From Chara braunii (Eukaryota > Streptophyta > Charophyceae > Charales > Characeae), in contig BFEA01000515.1 of assembly GCA_003427395.1 (NCBI GenBank), positions 718,850-741,750 of the forward strand: a DNA stretch of 22,901 nt. The letters are read 5' to 3'. The position numbers were made by a program, and so were the translations under genes. A model generated the notes under the pieces. It was not told the DNA's origin. It saw only the letters and a program-made list of their open reading frames with translations, and ran no database searches. Positions 1 through 11,130 of this stretch are shown piece by piece (within the stretch, counting starts at the first letter, position 1; each line of letters begins with the position of its first letter).

Positions 1-2076
1 CGTCGCATCAACAACCCTTGCTTCCTGCAGCCAAACCGATGAGGAGATGATTGTGTCCTTTTCCCAGATTAGCTCTGATCTTGTTCCTCTGCTCTTTCCT
101 ACCTGCCATTGTTCGACTTTAAGACCCCTTTGGAGATCTGGACGCAGGATCTTCAAAACTTTGTCCTCTTCGTCGACCGAGAACAGCCATGTGTCCATAT
201 GCTGTTCTGTATCATCTCGCAACAGTTGCCGTCTGTGGTGGGGCAGACCTGCAAGTAGGCTTGCATAATTACTTTCCACCGCATGTAACCGTGGAAGTAG
301 TTGACACATTTCCTCTGCATTCTTCCAGTCCTGTCTGTCTTTATCCCATATGTGTTCCACCAGGAGCACTCCCTTTTCCATCCATAACTTGGCAAATTTA
401 CCTCTTGCTTCTCTGGTTTCGAAGGGTCGTCCTTAGTCCCGCTTGATAAGTTGGTTGTCAAACAATACTTGAGCAGCAACTTCTTGCTTTGTCTGTGGGT
501 GTCTTAGTAGTCCCGGCTTCAGTACATTCCAAGCATGTAGCAGACCCCTCCAAACCGGGGATTTGATCCTCCGCTTTGCAATGTCCGTTTGAAGTAGAGT
601 AATCCATATGTTCTTGTCATTGCCTATTTCCAGGTCTGCAGCGAGTATGTACTCTGCCATTTTGACCCAAAGCTTATCCTGGTGGTCCATCATTGCTTGG
701 ACTGTCCATTTCGCTAGCAAAGCAAGGTTTTGGTGGCGGGGGTCCACCAAGCCTAGGCCCCTCTTTTCGCACGATTGAGTTACTGTTTTCGATGTGACTT
801 TGGTGAAGAAGCCCTGGTCTTCTGAAGCGTCCGGTTTCCAAAGGTAACGAGCAAACACCCTCTTTATTTGCATGCATGCCTCGTCGCCTAACAAGTGAAT
901 AGCCAATGGGAACCATAAAACTGAAAAGCTCACTGAAGTGAGAACCAAGGCCTGGCCAAATAGAGACAGTTTATGGTTTCTGATCCAGTTGGCCACTCGT
1001 GCTGAGATTCTCTCCACCAACAATTTATCCTGGTCTGCTGCACAGTTCGACAAAGAGACTTGGACTCCTAGAAAACGCTCAGCATTTTCCACCGGGACTT
1101 GACGGAGTCCCCAATTAACACAGAGCTCGTATGAAGGGGGTAAAAAGAAGACAGATTTGTCCCAATTAATCGAGGCTTCAGATAATACACAATATTCATC
1201 AATCACAATACGTAGTTAATTTAATGACGCCTGTTTATTTACACAGGCTATAGTAAGGTCGTTTGCGATTGCTCCCCCTTTCCAATGGGTTAGGGGGGAT
1301 AGCTGTAGGCCGACTATCCTATCATTTCTTCTAATATTATCTTACAATACTTCCAATTGCAGAACAAACAGGAGGGGGGCCAAGGGACACCCTTGTCTGA
1401 GGGAACGTGTTAGTTTAAAGGGCTGCGACAGGTGGCCATTTACTGCCACCACGGATGTTGCTTGTGAGTACATCGCTTGAACACAGTGGAGGAAGCGAGG
1501 GCCAAAGCCCATTTTGGACAATGTAGTGTGGACAAAGGTCCACCCTACTTTGTCATAGGTCTTCTCCATATCCAATAACATTATTGCAACATCGCGGTCT
1601 TCACGCCCTTTGATCTCTAAGGCCTGAACTGTCGTAATTATGTTATCAAAGATTGAACGCCCTCTCACGAACGCTCCCTGTTCCTGACCAATCAGCGGCA
1701 GAGAGTCTACCAATCTTAGTGCAAGTGCTTTGGCTAATATTTTGTATTCCACGTTGAGAACAGAGATGGGCTGGTAGTTACGCACTTGGGATTTGTCCCC
1801 CTTTTTGTATATCAACGAGATTACCTCCCTTTGGAGGCCTTCCGGGAGAGATCCTGTGTCGTAGCTTGTGTTATAGATATCGCATAGGAATGGGCCCATG
1901 CCCTGCCAACATTCCACAAAGAGCTCGACTGGGAGGCTGTCGATACCAGGGCACTTACCGGTTGCCATTTGCCTGGCTGCCGCAAGTAGCTCTTGTGTGG
2001 TAAAGGGCGCCTCTAGCCCCTCTAAGTGGTTCTTGAGATTGAGGCTGAGGTGTGCTCCCAGAATCGGGAGGTACAC
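1..2076 (-). pseudogene. Broken LINE ORF2: reverse transcriptase and C-terminal region (partial)
   Basis: Read on the minus strand the frame is continuous but interrupted by stops at about 1340 (just after FVLQLEVL), about 1223 and 433. RT landmarks in order are KCPGIDSLPVELF, YKKGDKSQVRNYQPIS, QGAFVRGRSIFDN, motif A as LDMEKTYDKVGW, motif B as LRQGCPLAPLLF, and motif C read as IANDLTI between the first two stops. Motif C normally carries two adjacent Asp (xADD); here the first is Asn, which alone should abolish polymerase activity. Further on ERFLGVQVS and DPRHQNLALLAKW match the usual post-RT segment. After the stop at 433 the same frame continues as recognisable homologous protein (a GVLLVEHIWD block) towards position 1. 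The gene is clearly dead. No frameshift is needed to read it, only point stops. Confidence 0.85.
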
Positions 2077-2085
2077 GATAGGTCA
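1..2085 (-). mobile_element. 5'-truncated L1-type LINE fragment (LINE-A)
   Basis: Minus-strand remnant of a plant-type non-LTR retrotransposon. Only the reverse transcriptase part of ORF2 and the region after it are present. The RT reading frame begins near 2076, and just upstream the frame runs into a stop and unrelated sequence, so the 5' end is truncated there (typical of incomplete target-primed reverse transcription). The 3' end lies beyond position 1: coding similarity to the second LINE is visible down to the left part of the window and no poly(A) is seen. It is a diverged relative of the LINE at 2300-9329, with which it shares the order of RT motifs and the region after RT. No target-site duplication can be determined with one end missing. 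Confidence 0.85.
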
Positions 2086-2299
2086 TAGTTGTGGGTTTTC
2101 GCAATGCGACATTTTCTTGAAAAATACGTAGTTCCACTAGTACCTTTCCCCCGTGGGAAAATAGGAAAAACTCGAAGTTTTCCCAAACTCCTGAATTTTC
2201 GGAGGTCGGGCGCGACGATGACTGCCATTCATAAATCTGATCGGCGACCGTCGTTTCGTTTCGGCCTTTGAAAAGGTAAGACGCTTACTCGGGGCCCGC
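2086..2299. other. Short spacer between the two LINEs
   Basis: About 210 bases of non-LINE sequence between the truncated 5' end of LINE-A and the poly(A) tail of LINE-B. It contains a GAAACGAAAC-type motif (read on the minus strand near 2256-2270). At about 2129-2161 it holds a segment that recurs in inverted orientation near 10251-10283, on the far side of LINE-B. No gene is visible; the small ORFs here are not convincing. Confidence 0.5.
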
Positions 2300-2330
<31 letters not shown>

Positions 2331-2341
2331 CACAGTTTATT
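2300..2341 (-). promoter_or_regulatory. LINE-B poly(A) tail and polyadenylation signal
   Basis: The plus strand shows an uninterrupted run of 27 T at 2300-2326, which is poly(A) on the element strand. TTTATT at 2336-2341 is AATAAA on the minus strand, about ten bases before the tail. This marks the exact 3' end of the element and shows it was copied from a polyadenylated transcript. Confidence 0.85.
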
Positions 2342-2530
2342 GAATTGAAAACAGAGGGGAGGTCGGAAACCTCACAATTCTACCCGGAGCAAGACACAAG
2401 TTTTCAGGGAGCCAGACCAACCTGGCTTAATATGCAAAACAACTGCGCAACTAAAACTAGCCAGACCAACCTAACAGAGATGTAACGAGCTCAAATGGAC
2501 GACCACTCACACGCTATGACCACACTGGGC

Positions 2531-5500
2531 CTAACCCGACCCTGGCCTATGACCATCCCGCCAAGGACAGATGAGCCACCGAGTGACAGGTGGGCTCAAC
2601 CTTGGACCTTTACCCTTACCTCCCCCTTTGCCCAGCCCCACAGTCCCATTCATGCCCCACACCGTCATCCCCTGTCTAGCCCATCTTGGCTGTACGGATC
2701 TCAACCATGGGGATAACACCACTTTTCCTGTTGTCGCTGACACAACTGCTAAGCAGTTGTTCTTGGCCCACGCACACAGGAACCACAGTCTTGCTCTGTA
2801 GCGTCCCAGCCCTGTCTTTGTCAAAACCTTCTTTCTCCAATTCACCAGTATCATGTGTCTAACTATAGACTTCATGCCAACTTTCAAGGCTGCATCCGAA
2901 TAATATTTGCGTTCAAACAGCACGGAATTCCTTTCTTTCCATATCCACCAAATTGTCACGGCACGGATTGCAGTTGCGACATAGCCCTAACCTTTGCCAG
3001 AGGTGAGCGGATGTGAGAGTTGCCCCGTTACCGCCCACTCCAGGTCCCACTTTACTTCATTTGGACCCCCCATCGCCTTCCAATGATGAGCCCACCATCT
3101 CCAGATTTGAAATGAGAGGGGGCACATACCCCAGAGGTAAGTCGCACTCTCTGGTTGTTGGTGGCATCTCACACACCTCACATCCACCTCCATCCCTTTG
3201 ACGAACAATGATTCCCAATCCAGTGGAGCCGCGTGCGTAATCAGCCAGATAATGGAAGCGACCTTCTTGCACGGCAACCTCTGACATATCTTCCATTTTT
3301 TCTGGTAGAACTCCACCGAGAGTGCAGACCCCGTGGAGGATCTGGGATGGGCCTCTGAAATCTTGCGGGATGAACTCCCTTCCAGCCTCTGCAGCGACAT
3401 TCCCAACTTCGAGGTGTATTGGTGAAGTTCCGGATGACTCCTAAACTTGGACCACCCATACAGACCAATATCCAACCGCATTTGTCTACTTGGGGTGCCT
3501 CTCATGTATAACCCTGGTTGAGGAACCCCACCAACTGAGAACTGCAAAAACACTCTCACCTTCTCCATCATACCCACGCCAGCAGTTGAACGTTCCTCCA
3601 CGAATGCCAAGGTTATCTCAGTGGAGCCTTCCTTCTCTCACTTCTCCTAAAGTTCAAACTTATCCTGTCCCACTCGCTTATACACCTGTGACCTCCCACC
3701 CATATTTAGGACCGGACTGTACCACTTGCCCTCTGAGGTCTCCTTCCGGAGCAATTATTTCCAACTTTCAGGGATGGCTTGCATTAAGGCCTCCCTCCTC
3801 TCTTCCACATGCCACAGTCTTCCCAGTTTGCGCCTAAGCTCCATATTAGTCCATTCCTTCCTCAAGTCATCCCACAAGTCCTCAATACGTAGCACGCCCC
3901 TTTCTATCCAAGACCTTCCAAAACTCCCTCCACCTGCGATTGCGAAAGCTAACCCGTTTTGCTTTCTGATCCAGTCGTTTTCAAACAGAGGCTGGCGTAG
4001 TACCTTATCCCGTGACCGTGGTTCTTTAAGGGGGGTTGCTGCACAAGACCTCCAAGCTTGCATGACCCCTTGCCAAAATGCCGACTTTGGTCTGCGACGC
4101 TGATATGCTGTGGTAAAAATCAGGAGCCACACATCCTTCCCGTTACTCAGGCCCCAATCTTTAGCCAAAATATACTCCGCCAGCACGACCCAACTGCGGT
4201 CCTCCGAGTCCATGATTGCCTTCACAGGCCATTTGCTGAGTAGGGACTTGTTCTGGCGCCTCGGGTCCAGTATTGCCAAGCCACTTTCCTCTTTGGTTGC
4301 CGTAATCTTGTCTCAGGATAGCTTGGACATATGTCCCTGTCCTGCTTCCGCATCAGGTTTCCAGATATAGCGTGAGGTTGCCGCTCTGATCTTCTGCGCG
4401 GACTTCTTCCCCAGGGGTCTGACCGACCCTGTGTACCACAGTTGAGAAAAGGCTGCAGCATTAAAAATTAGAGCCCTGCCAAACAGGGAGAGGCCACAGA
4501 CCGATTTCCACTTCTGCAGCCGTTGCTTCACTTTGCTTAAGAGGATCTGATCCTGCGTTTCAGCACAATTCTGCAGGGAGATTTGGACGCCCAAAAACCT
4601 TTCAGTGGAATCCGCAGGGATTTTTTTCATCCCAAAATCCACGCAGATCTCAAATTGTTCCGGCAAGAAGAACACCGATTTGGACCAGTTAACCTGAGCC
4701 TCACATAAATAGCAGTATTATGCCAGGGTCTCCTTGACAGCTAAGAGAGAACCTATAGTGTTTTTCGACACTATTGTAAGATCGTCCGCCAACGCGTTCC
4801 CCTTGAACTGTAACTGGTGCCTGACACGAAGACCAACTATGTAGGGATTAGTCCTCACCTTGTTGAGCAGAACATCCATCTGCAACACAAACAATAACGA
4901 CGCTAAAGGGCACCCTTGCCACAATGACCGGGTCAGCGGGAAGGGTGACGAGATTCTACCATTGATCATCACAGAGGCTGCAGCATGGAAGTACATGACT
5001 TTCACCCACTGACAGAAATTGGGACCAAGGCCCATGTGCCTAAGGGTAGTTAGCACGAATGCCCAACTCACCCTATCATAGGCTTTTTCCAAATCAAGAA
5101 GTAGGACTGCCATGTCCAGTTCTTCTTCGGTGATTATTTCCATAGATTCGATTATGGTGACTATGTTATCCAGAATCGATCTACCCTTGACAAAAGTCTC
5201 CTGGTCAATTCCCACCATTCCCGGCAAATACACAAGACAGTCTGATTGCCAGGGATTTCACCAACAGTTTATAGATGGTGTTCAACAAAGAAATTGGGCG
5301 CCAATTACGGATGTTACTTTTCTCGCATTTTTTGTACAAAAATGCAATAATCCCTTTGGTCATACTAGCGGGGAATCTTATTCCTGTCAGGGCGTCATTA
5401 TAAATCTCGACTAGGACCTCGCAAAAAAGATACCAAAATTGCAGAAAGAATTCGATGGGAAGACCATCTTCCCCGGGAGCTTTTCCTTTTGCCATTTGTT

Positions 5501-6931
5501 TCGCTGCATGCAGCAGTTCCTCGGCAGAGACCGACCAATCTAGTACTAGTTTTCCCTCCCTTGAGATGTGCACTGTCGTGCTAGACCAGAAGGAGGACGA
5601 CAGGGATAAGTCCAAGTCCGCCTCCTTTGCTGGTCTACGTGAGGTTAAGATATCCCGGAAACAGGTCACCGCATACTCACACATCCCAATGGTCTCCGTC
5701 CTCTTGCGAAGGTTGGGGTCAAAGGGATGTGCGAGTTCCTTCATTATCCGGTGTTGTGTGGTCTGCCTGTTTACTATGGCAATGGTTTCCTTAGTCATAG
5801 CATCCAGTTTCTCCATTCCTTTCACTTTGCAGCGCTCTTGCCAGACGTTTTGCTTCTTAATCTAAATCTCCTCTCATTTTACTAACCATCGAGATCTTTC
5901 TCTAGTCCAAAAGACGTCTGAGACTGGATGTTTCCCCACTTCCGCTTCTGCCTCTTCTATCCTCTTCTTACAAACGCGTTCCTCTTCGTTCCTCTGATGT
6001 GCCTTCATCATTAACAAAACAGACAAACCTTTGGATATGATTTTCAGACCTGTCGTGAGCCATTCCCCTTTCGTTGTGAACTGGTCTTTGGTGGACTTCC
6101 ATGCTGTGTTCTGATTTTTGACCCATTGGGTTATACCTAGATCATTGAGGATTTCTGTGTTGAGTCTAAAGTAACCCCGCTCCCTGTCAATACACGGGCC
6201 CGGGGCAAACCGGGCGAGCACTGGGTAATGGTCCGAAAGAGGGTGTGCCTCTACAAACACCGACAACAGAGATTCCCACGCAGCTGCTCTCACGAAAACC
6301 ATATCCAGTCTTCGTTGGCTGTGTGAGCCGTTCGTGACCGCCTCTCAGGGTACCATGTGAAACCATGTTCGTCCGGGTGTGTTACCCGAAATGCGTCAAT
6401 CAGTCCTAGCTTCTCGAGCAGATACATCAAGATTTTAGCATCGGAACGAACTGGTCTCGCCCTCAAAGTGTCGATGCCTGGGTTCAAGACAACATTCCAG
6501 TCTCCAGCTAGTACCAAGTTATCAACATCCGGAATTGCATTTGTGAGGTCAACTAGAAACTATAAACGTTCTTTCCTGTCAGAGGGGGCATACACACTCA
6601 TTATCGCCCACGATTCTTCAGCAATGATACCCTTTACCCAGGCCCAACGACCCCAATTATCTACAGACTCGTCTACCCATTCAAAATCCAGGTTGCGGTG
6701 AATTAAAATTGTCGATCCCCCTCTCGTCCCATTTGCCGGTGCCCACAACTGTGGGCCATCCCACCACCTGCCCAAAGATGCAATTTTTGCAGAGTCCAAC
6801 TTCGTTTCTTGTAGGCAAACGATTTGTGCTCTTTGAGAATGAATCCATGACTTAAGCCTCCCTCGCTTTTCCCTTCCGTTCCGGTCCACTAAACCTTTTA
6901 CATTCCATGACATTACTGAAAACTGATTCAT
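2531..6931 (-). pseudogene. LINE-B ORF2: APE endonuclease / reverse transcriptase / zf-RVT (inactivated)
   Basis: The start ATG (6929-6931) overlaps the ORF1 stop as ATGA. The N-terminus MNQFSVMSWNVKGL opens an exonuclease-endonuclease-phosphatase fold. Visible active-site blocks are SWNVKG, CLQETKL, AGDWNVVL, RRLDMVFV and LSDHYP. The RT follows with GKAPGEDGLPIEFF, YKKCEKSNIRNWRPIS, ETFVKGRSILDN, motif A LDLEKAYDRVSW, motif B WQGCPLASLLF (normally RQGCPLSP) and motif C LADDLTI with both Asp intact. The last third has the zf-RVT pattern (CVRCHQQPESATYLWGMC followed by QIWRWW) and a terminal WWIWKERNSVLF block typical of plant LINEs. In-frame stops occur at 6560, 5874, about 5862, 4718, 4313, 3755, two near 3640, and 2987. 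Frame changes occur near 6345 (between FTWYPE and RRLDM) and near 5230 (between LAIRLS and LPGMVG). Confidence 0.9.
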
Positions 6932-9329
6932 GTCGGGTGCGACTGGTCGAATTGTTTATGGATGGGACCAGCACCTCCAGCCGGGGTTTTCCTTCTTCTG
7001 CCTGGTTCAGTCGATTCACGAGGCACCTGCCATGGAGAGGTCAAACTGTCCCGGAAGAACAGTGATGACAAAATTCTGCCTCTCAACCTCCCGTTGCATT
7101 CCGCCACGAAATCCACCGGTAAACCATCCTCCAGTTGGATGCCAGGCAAGTTAGGATTGTCAATCCTGTCAAACCACTTGCTGGGCACCCAAACCATCCC
7201 TTCACTCTCAAGCACCGGGAAGGCGTCGGGTGGGAAACGAAAATCAACAAAGGGGACATACAATCGATGGCAGACTCCTACCGGAAACTGGCGAACCGCT
7301 CTCCCCATTGTAATATTCGGGACGATTCTGCAAGGAAACCTGTTCCTAAGCAGCTTTTTAACGCATTCCAGGACCAGTTCATTACTCGGTGGGAGGTCAG
7401 TTGGAAAGGAGGCAAAGCCTACGACTCGGTTACCCTTGTCAAATCCCAGGATCAGTGTACCTTGTGTATCTGGGATACAGATGATGGGTACTATCCTTTT
7501 AGATGATGCCGACAACTCCCTCGGGATTGAGGCCATGCCCATTCCCTTCCCCATATCAGGTTCGTCTCCTTTATCCAAGCTTAGTTTCCACAGCGCTTCT
7601 GATGCCGGCAAGACGGAGGAAGCTGATGATTCCCTATCTCAGAAACTAAAGGACCGAGAAGATTTTTCTTCTCCTAGTCCTTCTTGTTGAGTGCGTCGCT
7701 GCTTTGCCGGGCATTTGCTTCCTCTCATAGAAGCATGTTCCGTGGATGTGCCCACACCTTGATGAGGTTTCTCTGAGCCATCCCCTTTCGAACCTGCGGC
7801 TTGTTGTGACACTGCCCCTAAATTCCCTGTTGCAGACTCGGTTCCCCCATGTGGAATGTGTTGCGTACCGTCGCCTTGATTAACACCTGATTTCAGTGGC
7901 ATCACGGGCCGCTCCCACCCGAAGGTGAAGATGAGGGTGAGGGGATATTGCCCGGGGACAACGGAGGGGAGGCAGGTGTCACCCCAGGGGGTGGTGGTTC
8001 TGGTTCGTAAAATGGGTTATTCCTGCTACCACTAAAGGATGGGGAACCACCACCCATTATCGGACCAGACATGGCAAATTTGCCATTGAATAAACCGGGG
8101 CCCATCTGCACCCCAAATCCCGAAAAGGCAAAGGGGGGAACGCCTGTGTAACCTCCTGAGCCAACAGGTGGAAGCGCTTGGAAGTGTGCGTGAAACTGTT
8201 GAGATGCAGCAGATTGGGGGATAGGCCCAAGCCACAGTCGGACCCCTGACAGTGGCTGAGAAGGCTGATTGGCATGAGGAGAAGGGCCTTGGGCCACAGG
8301 AGCAGGAGGAGGGAGACTGGCACTTGGATTGATTCGCAGAGGATACACTGGCGGGTGCGGCCGTTGCTGGAACAGCGAGGGTCGAACATTCTGTGACGTT
8401 GGAGCTGGGCTCGGTGTTCGTCGAGAAGGGCCAGCAGGTTGTTGAGCCTTCTGAAACGTCGTGTAGCCAGCGCCTGACTGTGAAGTTGAAGCAGCCCCTT
8501 GTGCATGCGTGTGATGTTGAGGATGTCGTGGGCAAGCCGTACTATCCTCCGTGTGGTAAAACCATTTGCACTTTTTACACCAATCCGTTGCCTGTGAAAC
8601 AAATTCCAATTTAAACTCCTCTCCATCCTTCCGAAATTCTAACTTCTCCTTCCAATTCTGCCGTGCTTCTGGAGCCAGATCCATCTTCACATTCATCAAA
8701 CGTGGGAAGTGACTATCCTTTTGAGGAGGATACATTTTCTGGATTTTGGCCATGGAATTCTCCACCGCCCAATGCAAATGAAACATTGCACGGAGAGAAA
8801 TCCTAATGGCCATTACCTAGAACTTCCCAGCCGCTTCCTGAGCCCGAAGATCATCCAGTTCTTTTTTTGTAGCCCAACGACGAAGTTGAACTGAGTATCG
8901 AATATCAGGGCTCCCAGGAGCATTTGGGTCACTAAACACAATCGTATCTGAGCCTTTGTTAATCATAAAATCCGCTATATCCTTTGAAGTTGCTACATAG
9001 GAAAATACGCTGGCCCCCTCGAATTTAACTCTCCCCCTCTTCAACGATGGATTTACCGCGGGGTTGGCATACCAACCATCTTCTTATATTCGTATTAAGA
9101 TCTCCTTGATCTTGTTGGGGAGATCCCTTGCCTCAGCCTGAAAGATAACCACAACTGTTCTTTCTTCTAACCATTTCACTACCGCATCATCCACTTTCGG
9201 GTTTAGAGTGATGGTTGCTGTTCGACCGTCCACAACACACGTCCCATGATCTAGACCTTCTGGGAAGATGCCGTCCTCTATACATTTTTGGATCATTTCC
9301 CTGAGGTGTTCTTCATCTGGGTCGGCCAT
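6928..9329 (-). pseudogene. LINE-B ORF1: nucleic-acid-binding (gag-like) protein (inactivated)
   Basis: ORF1 can be followed from ATG at 9329 (MADPDEEHLREMI) to TGA at 6928-6930, about 800 codons. In-frame stops lie at 9084, 8817 and 7639, and there is one frame change near 7905. The middle carries a zinc-knuckle-like cluster, WCKKCKWFYHTEDSTACP, near 8580, followed by a long Pro/Ser/Gln/Gly-rich low-complexity stretch (about 8500-7900), as in LINE ORF1 proteins that coat the RNA. The last 230 residues (7611-6928), with blocks WVPSKWFDRIDNPNLPG and GLPVDFVAECNGRLRGRI, form a folded-looking domain I do not recognise by name. Between the reading-frame breaks the protein is still legible, so decay is recent to moderate. 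Confidence 0.8.
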
Positions 9330-10374
9330 GTTGACTCCTGGCGACGGGCCGAGTACTAGCCTTATGTGTATTTCCGGTGAACCACCCTGTCCCCAAGGCT
9401 GTGCGATAGGGATTAGTCGAATTCACCGTCGGTCAAAACTACATATCACGAGGCGAGAGCAAACAAGACCGCAGCGGATTCCTAACTGACGTATACTTCC
9501 TTTATGGGATTCAGATAATTAACAGCTTAATTAGGTCTGCACTCCTCACGCAACGGCGTTAGTACCAACAAACGGACTGACGACACATGGTTACCCCCGA
9601 GACCGGAACAGAGCGTAAGCCCCTCGCTACTGAACACGTGACCTTCACAGGACAGCGGAAAAAGAGGATGGATATGCACTAATTTTAACAACACACGGAC
9701 ATCTATGTGAGGCTCAGGTAACTGACCACAGGGTGTGACATGCCGGGACAGAAGATGCTTGCGAAGCGAGATTACCTTAGTGGTGAGTCGCAAGATTACC
9801 GCAGAAATAGCAAAGCTCCCATGCAGCGTCCTTCATGATGAGAGTGAAGCCCGCCGACCCTGCTAGGGCTAACGCGCCCAAGTACCCGGTCAACGCTGCT
9901 CCCACCTCTCCAGCTTAAAACCTGCTTCTTCTTCCAACTGTGACATTCAGATGGGCGCCAAAGCGCTCGTCCATTCGCATAATTCACATGAAGTCATAAC
10001 AGTTATCTAAGGACTCTCTGCCGGCCCCTATACCTCCCATAGCACTTGGCTATGGTTGGCGTCAACAGGATGACGCAAGGTGGTAGCCGTCTCACTTCCT
10101 CACAGGGATTGCAGGGAAATGACGAGAGCGCGCCTTTACGTACACTACCGCCGGCGGTACGCTGCGGAGCGCTACCGTGCGCCCGAACCGTACCCCCGTT
10201 TCCAGGGACGCATTTTCGCCGCCCGCTAGGATTCATCTTTCGATCAGGCCCGCTATTTTCCCAAGAGGCAAAGGTACTAGTGGTTTTTCGTTCCATCTAC
10301 GTTCAGACTCATGTCTGCATTCCAAATTTGGGAGGGAGATCAGCTATCAGAAGGCCGCGCGGTGTATGTCGAAC
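9330..10374. other. No recognisable gene
   Basis: The first 100-150 bases may be LINE-B 5' UTR. The rest shows only short ORFs on both strands with no family signature, no tRNA or rRNA that I recognise, and no clear repeats. The exception is a 33-base segment at about 10251-10283 that matches, in inverted orientation, the spacer at about 2129-2161. Confidence 0.4.
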
Positions 10375-10815
10375 GAAGGATAAGGTTCCGAAGGCCATTC
10401 CTGTTATAAGAGGGGTGGTGTTGTGGCCTTTTCCAATTGACCTGAAAGCTCTCTACGGTAGCAATTTGCGAGTGTACATGGCTTTGGGTCTCGCCGCACG
10501 GCACACGAAACGAAAACGAAACGAACGCATCTGCCCACCAAAGGTGGCAAAATACACTCGTTACTATTTATAGCAAGCCGATGAACCTGGCCATTTTCTG
10601 GGGAACGATACGTTCGTTTCGTTTTTCGTTTCGTGTGCCTTGCGGCAACGCCCTTTGACATTCCCAGGGATGGGATGCCGAGCTGGCAGCAGCTATTCCA
10701 AGGATGAGGTTCTGACAGCCATTTCTGATAGACAAGAGGTGTCGAATTTCTCCCTGTGCCCTGAAAGCTTTGTACGGTAGCAGAGTACGTATGTTCTCGG
10801 CTTTGACATGCTTGC
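10375..10815. repeat. Diverged direct repeat, about 320-base period
   Basis: The block at about 10375-10490 (beginning AGGATAAGGTTC, then CTGAAAGCTC, TACGGTAGCA and GGCTTTG) recurs at about 10698-10806 as AGGATGAGGTTC, CTGAAAGCTT, TACGGTAGCA and GGCTTTG, in the same order and orientation with small indels. It is an old tandem-like duplication without coding sense. The small ORFs crossing it share short peptides only because of the repeat. Confidence 0.65.
10493..10650. repeat. Inverted repeat built on GAAACGAAACGAACG
   Basis: GCCGCACGGCACACGAAACG at 10493-10512, continuing to GAACG at about 10527, is matched in reverse complement by CGTTCGTTTCGTTTTTCG onwards at 10611-10646, which ends TGTGCCTTGCGGC. 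The arms are about 35 bases with a spacer of about 83 bases. They lie inside and between the copies of the direct repeat listed for 10375-10815. Confidence 0.75.
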
Positions 10816-11064
10816 TTGCCATTGCAACTGGAGATTGGCATCATTCACAAGTTCTCGCTCATCATTGCAATTCGACGCTGACTAACTGATGTCGCGTACT
10901 ACGCAGCGGAGAAGAGGGTCTTTTTTGACGGAAGCCAGAGGCTATCGAGGAGATGAATTCGTATGCAAGAGTTCGACAGTCTTTGTTGCCAGTACTAAGC
11001 TGCTCGTCTGCTAACGCGTAGTGTTATCGGCGGTTCGCCATGGCCCCGCGCGTTCACAGAAGGC

Positions 11065-11130
11065 AAGTAATTTGGCGGGAGTCTGGAAGTAATTTGGCGG
11101 GAATCCGGAAGTAATTTGGAGGGAATCCGC
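11065..11130 (+). promoter_or_regulatory. Three tandem 22-bp units with E2F-like sites
   Basis: Three consecutive 22-base units begin at 11065, 11087 and 11109. Each starts AAGTAATTTGG. The first two contain TTTGGCGGGA (11071 and 11093), a match to the plant E2F consensus WTTSSCSS; the third has TTTGGAGGGA (11115), with one change in the core. The period equals about two turns of the helix, so the sites face the same side. The array lies 1.2 kb before the first ATG of the large gene and 1.7 kb before its alternative ATG, so its target is not certain. It could be part of a cell-cycle-regulated promoter or simply a small tandem repeat. Confidence 0.45.

Larger units (their letters stand above)
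2300..9329 (-). mobile_element. Near full-length L1-type LINE (LINE-B), inactivated
   Basis: Minus-strand non-LTR retrotransposon with, in 5' to 3' order, a possible short 5' UTR (right of 9329, edge unknown), ORF1 (9329-6928), ORF2 (6931-2531), a roughly 200-base 3' UTR, AATAAA and a 27-base poly(A) at 2326-2300. The order APE endonuclease, RT, zf-RVT is that of plant L1-clade elements. The coding frames can be followed for about 6.8 kb. They carry at least ten in-frame stops and only about three small frameshifts, so the copy decayed mainly by point changes after a full-length insertion. I could not find a convincing target-site duplication: the bases left of the poly(T) tract (GCTTACTCGGGGCCC) do not obviously recur in 9330-9600. 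Confidence 0.9.

Noticed and set aside
2285-9600. Target-site duplication of LINE-B
   Set aside because: I compared the bases left of the poly(T) tract with the region to the right of ORF1 and found no convincing match. The 5' edge of the element therefore stays undefined.
10046-10573. 175-codon ORF
   Set aside because: It overlaps the diverged direct and inverted repeats and ORFs on the other strand. Its composition shows no domain.
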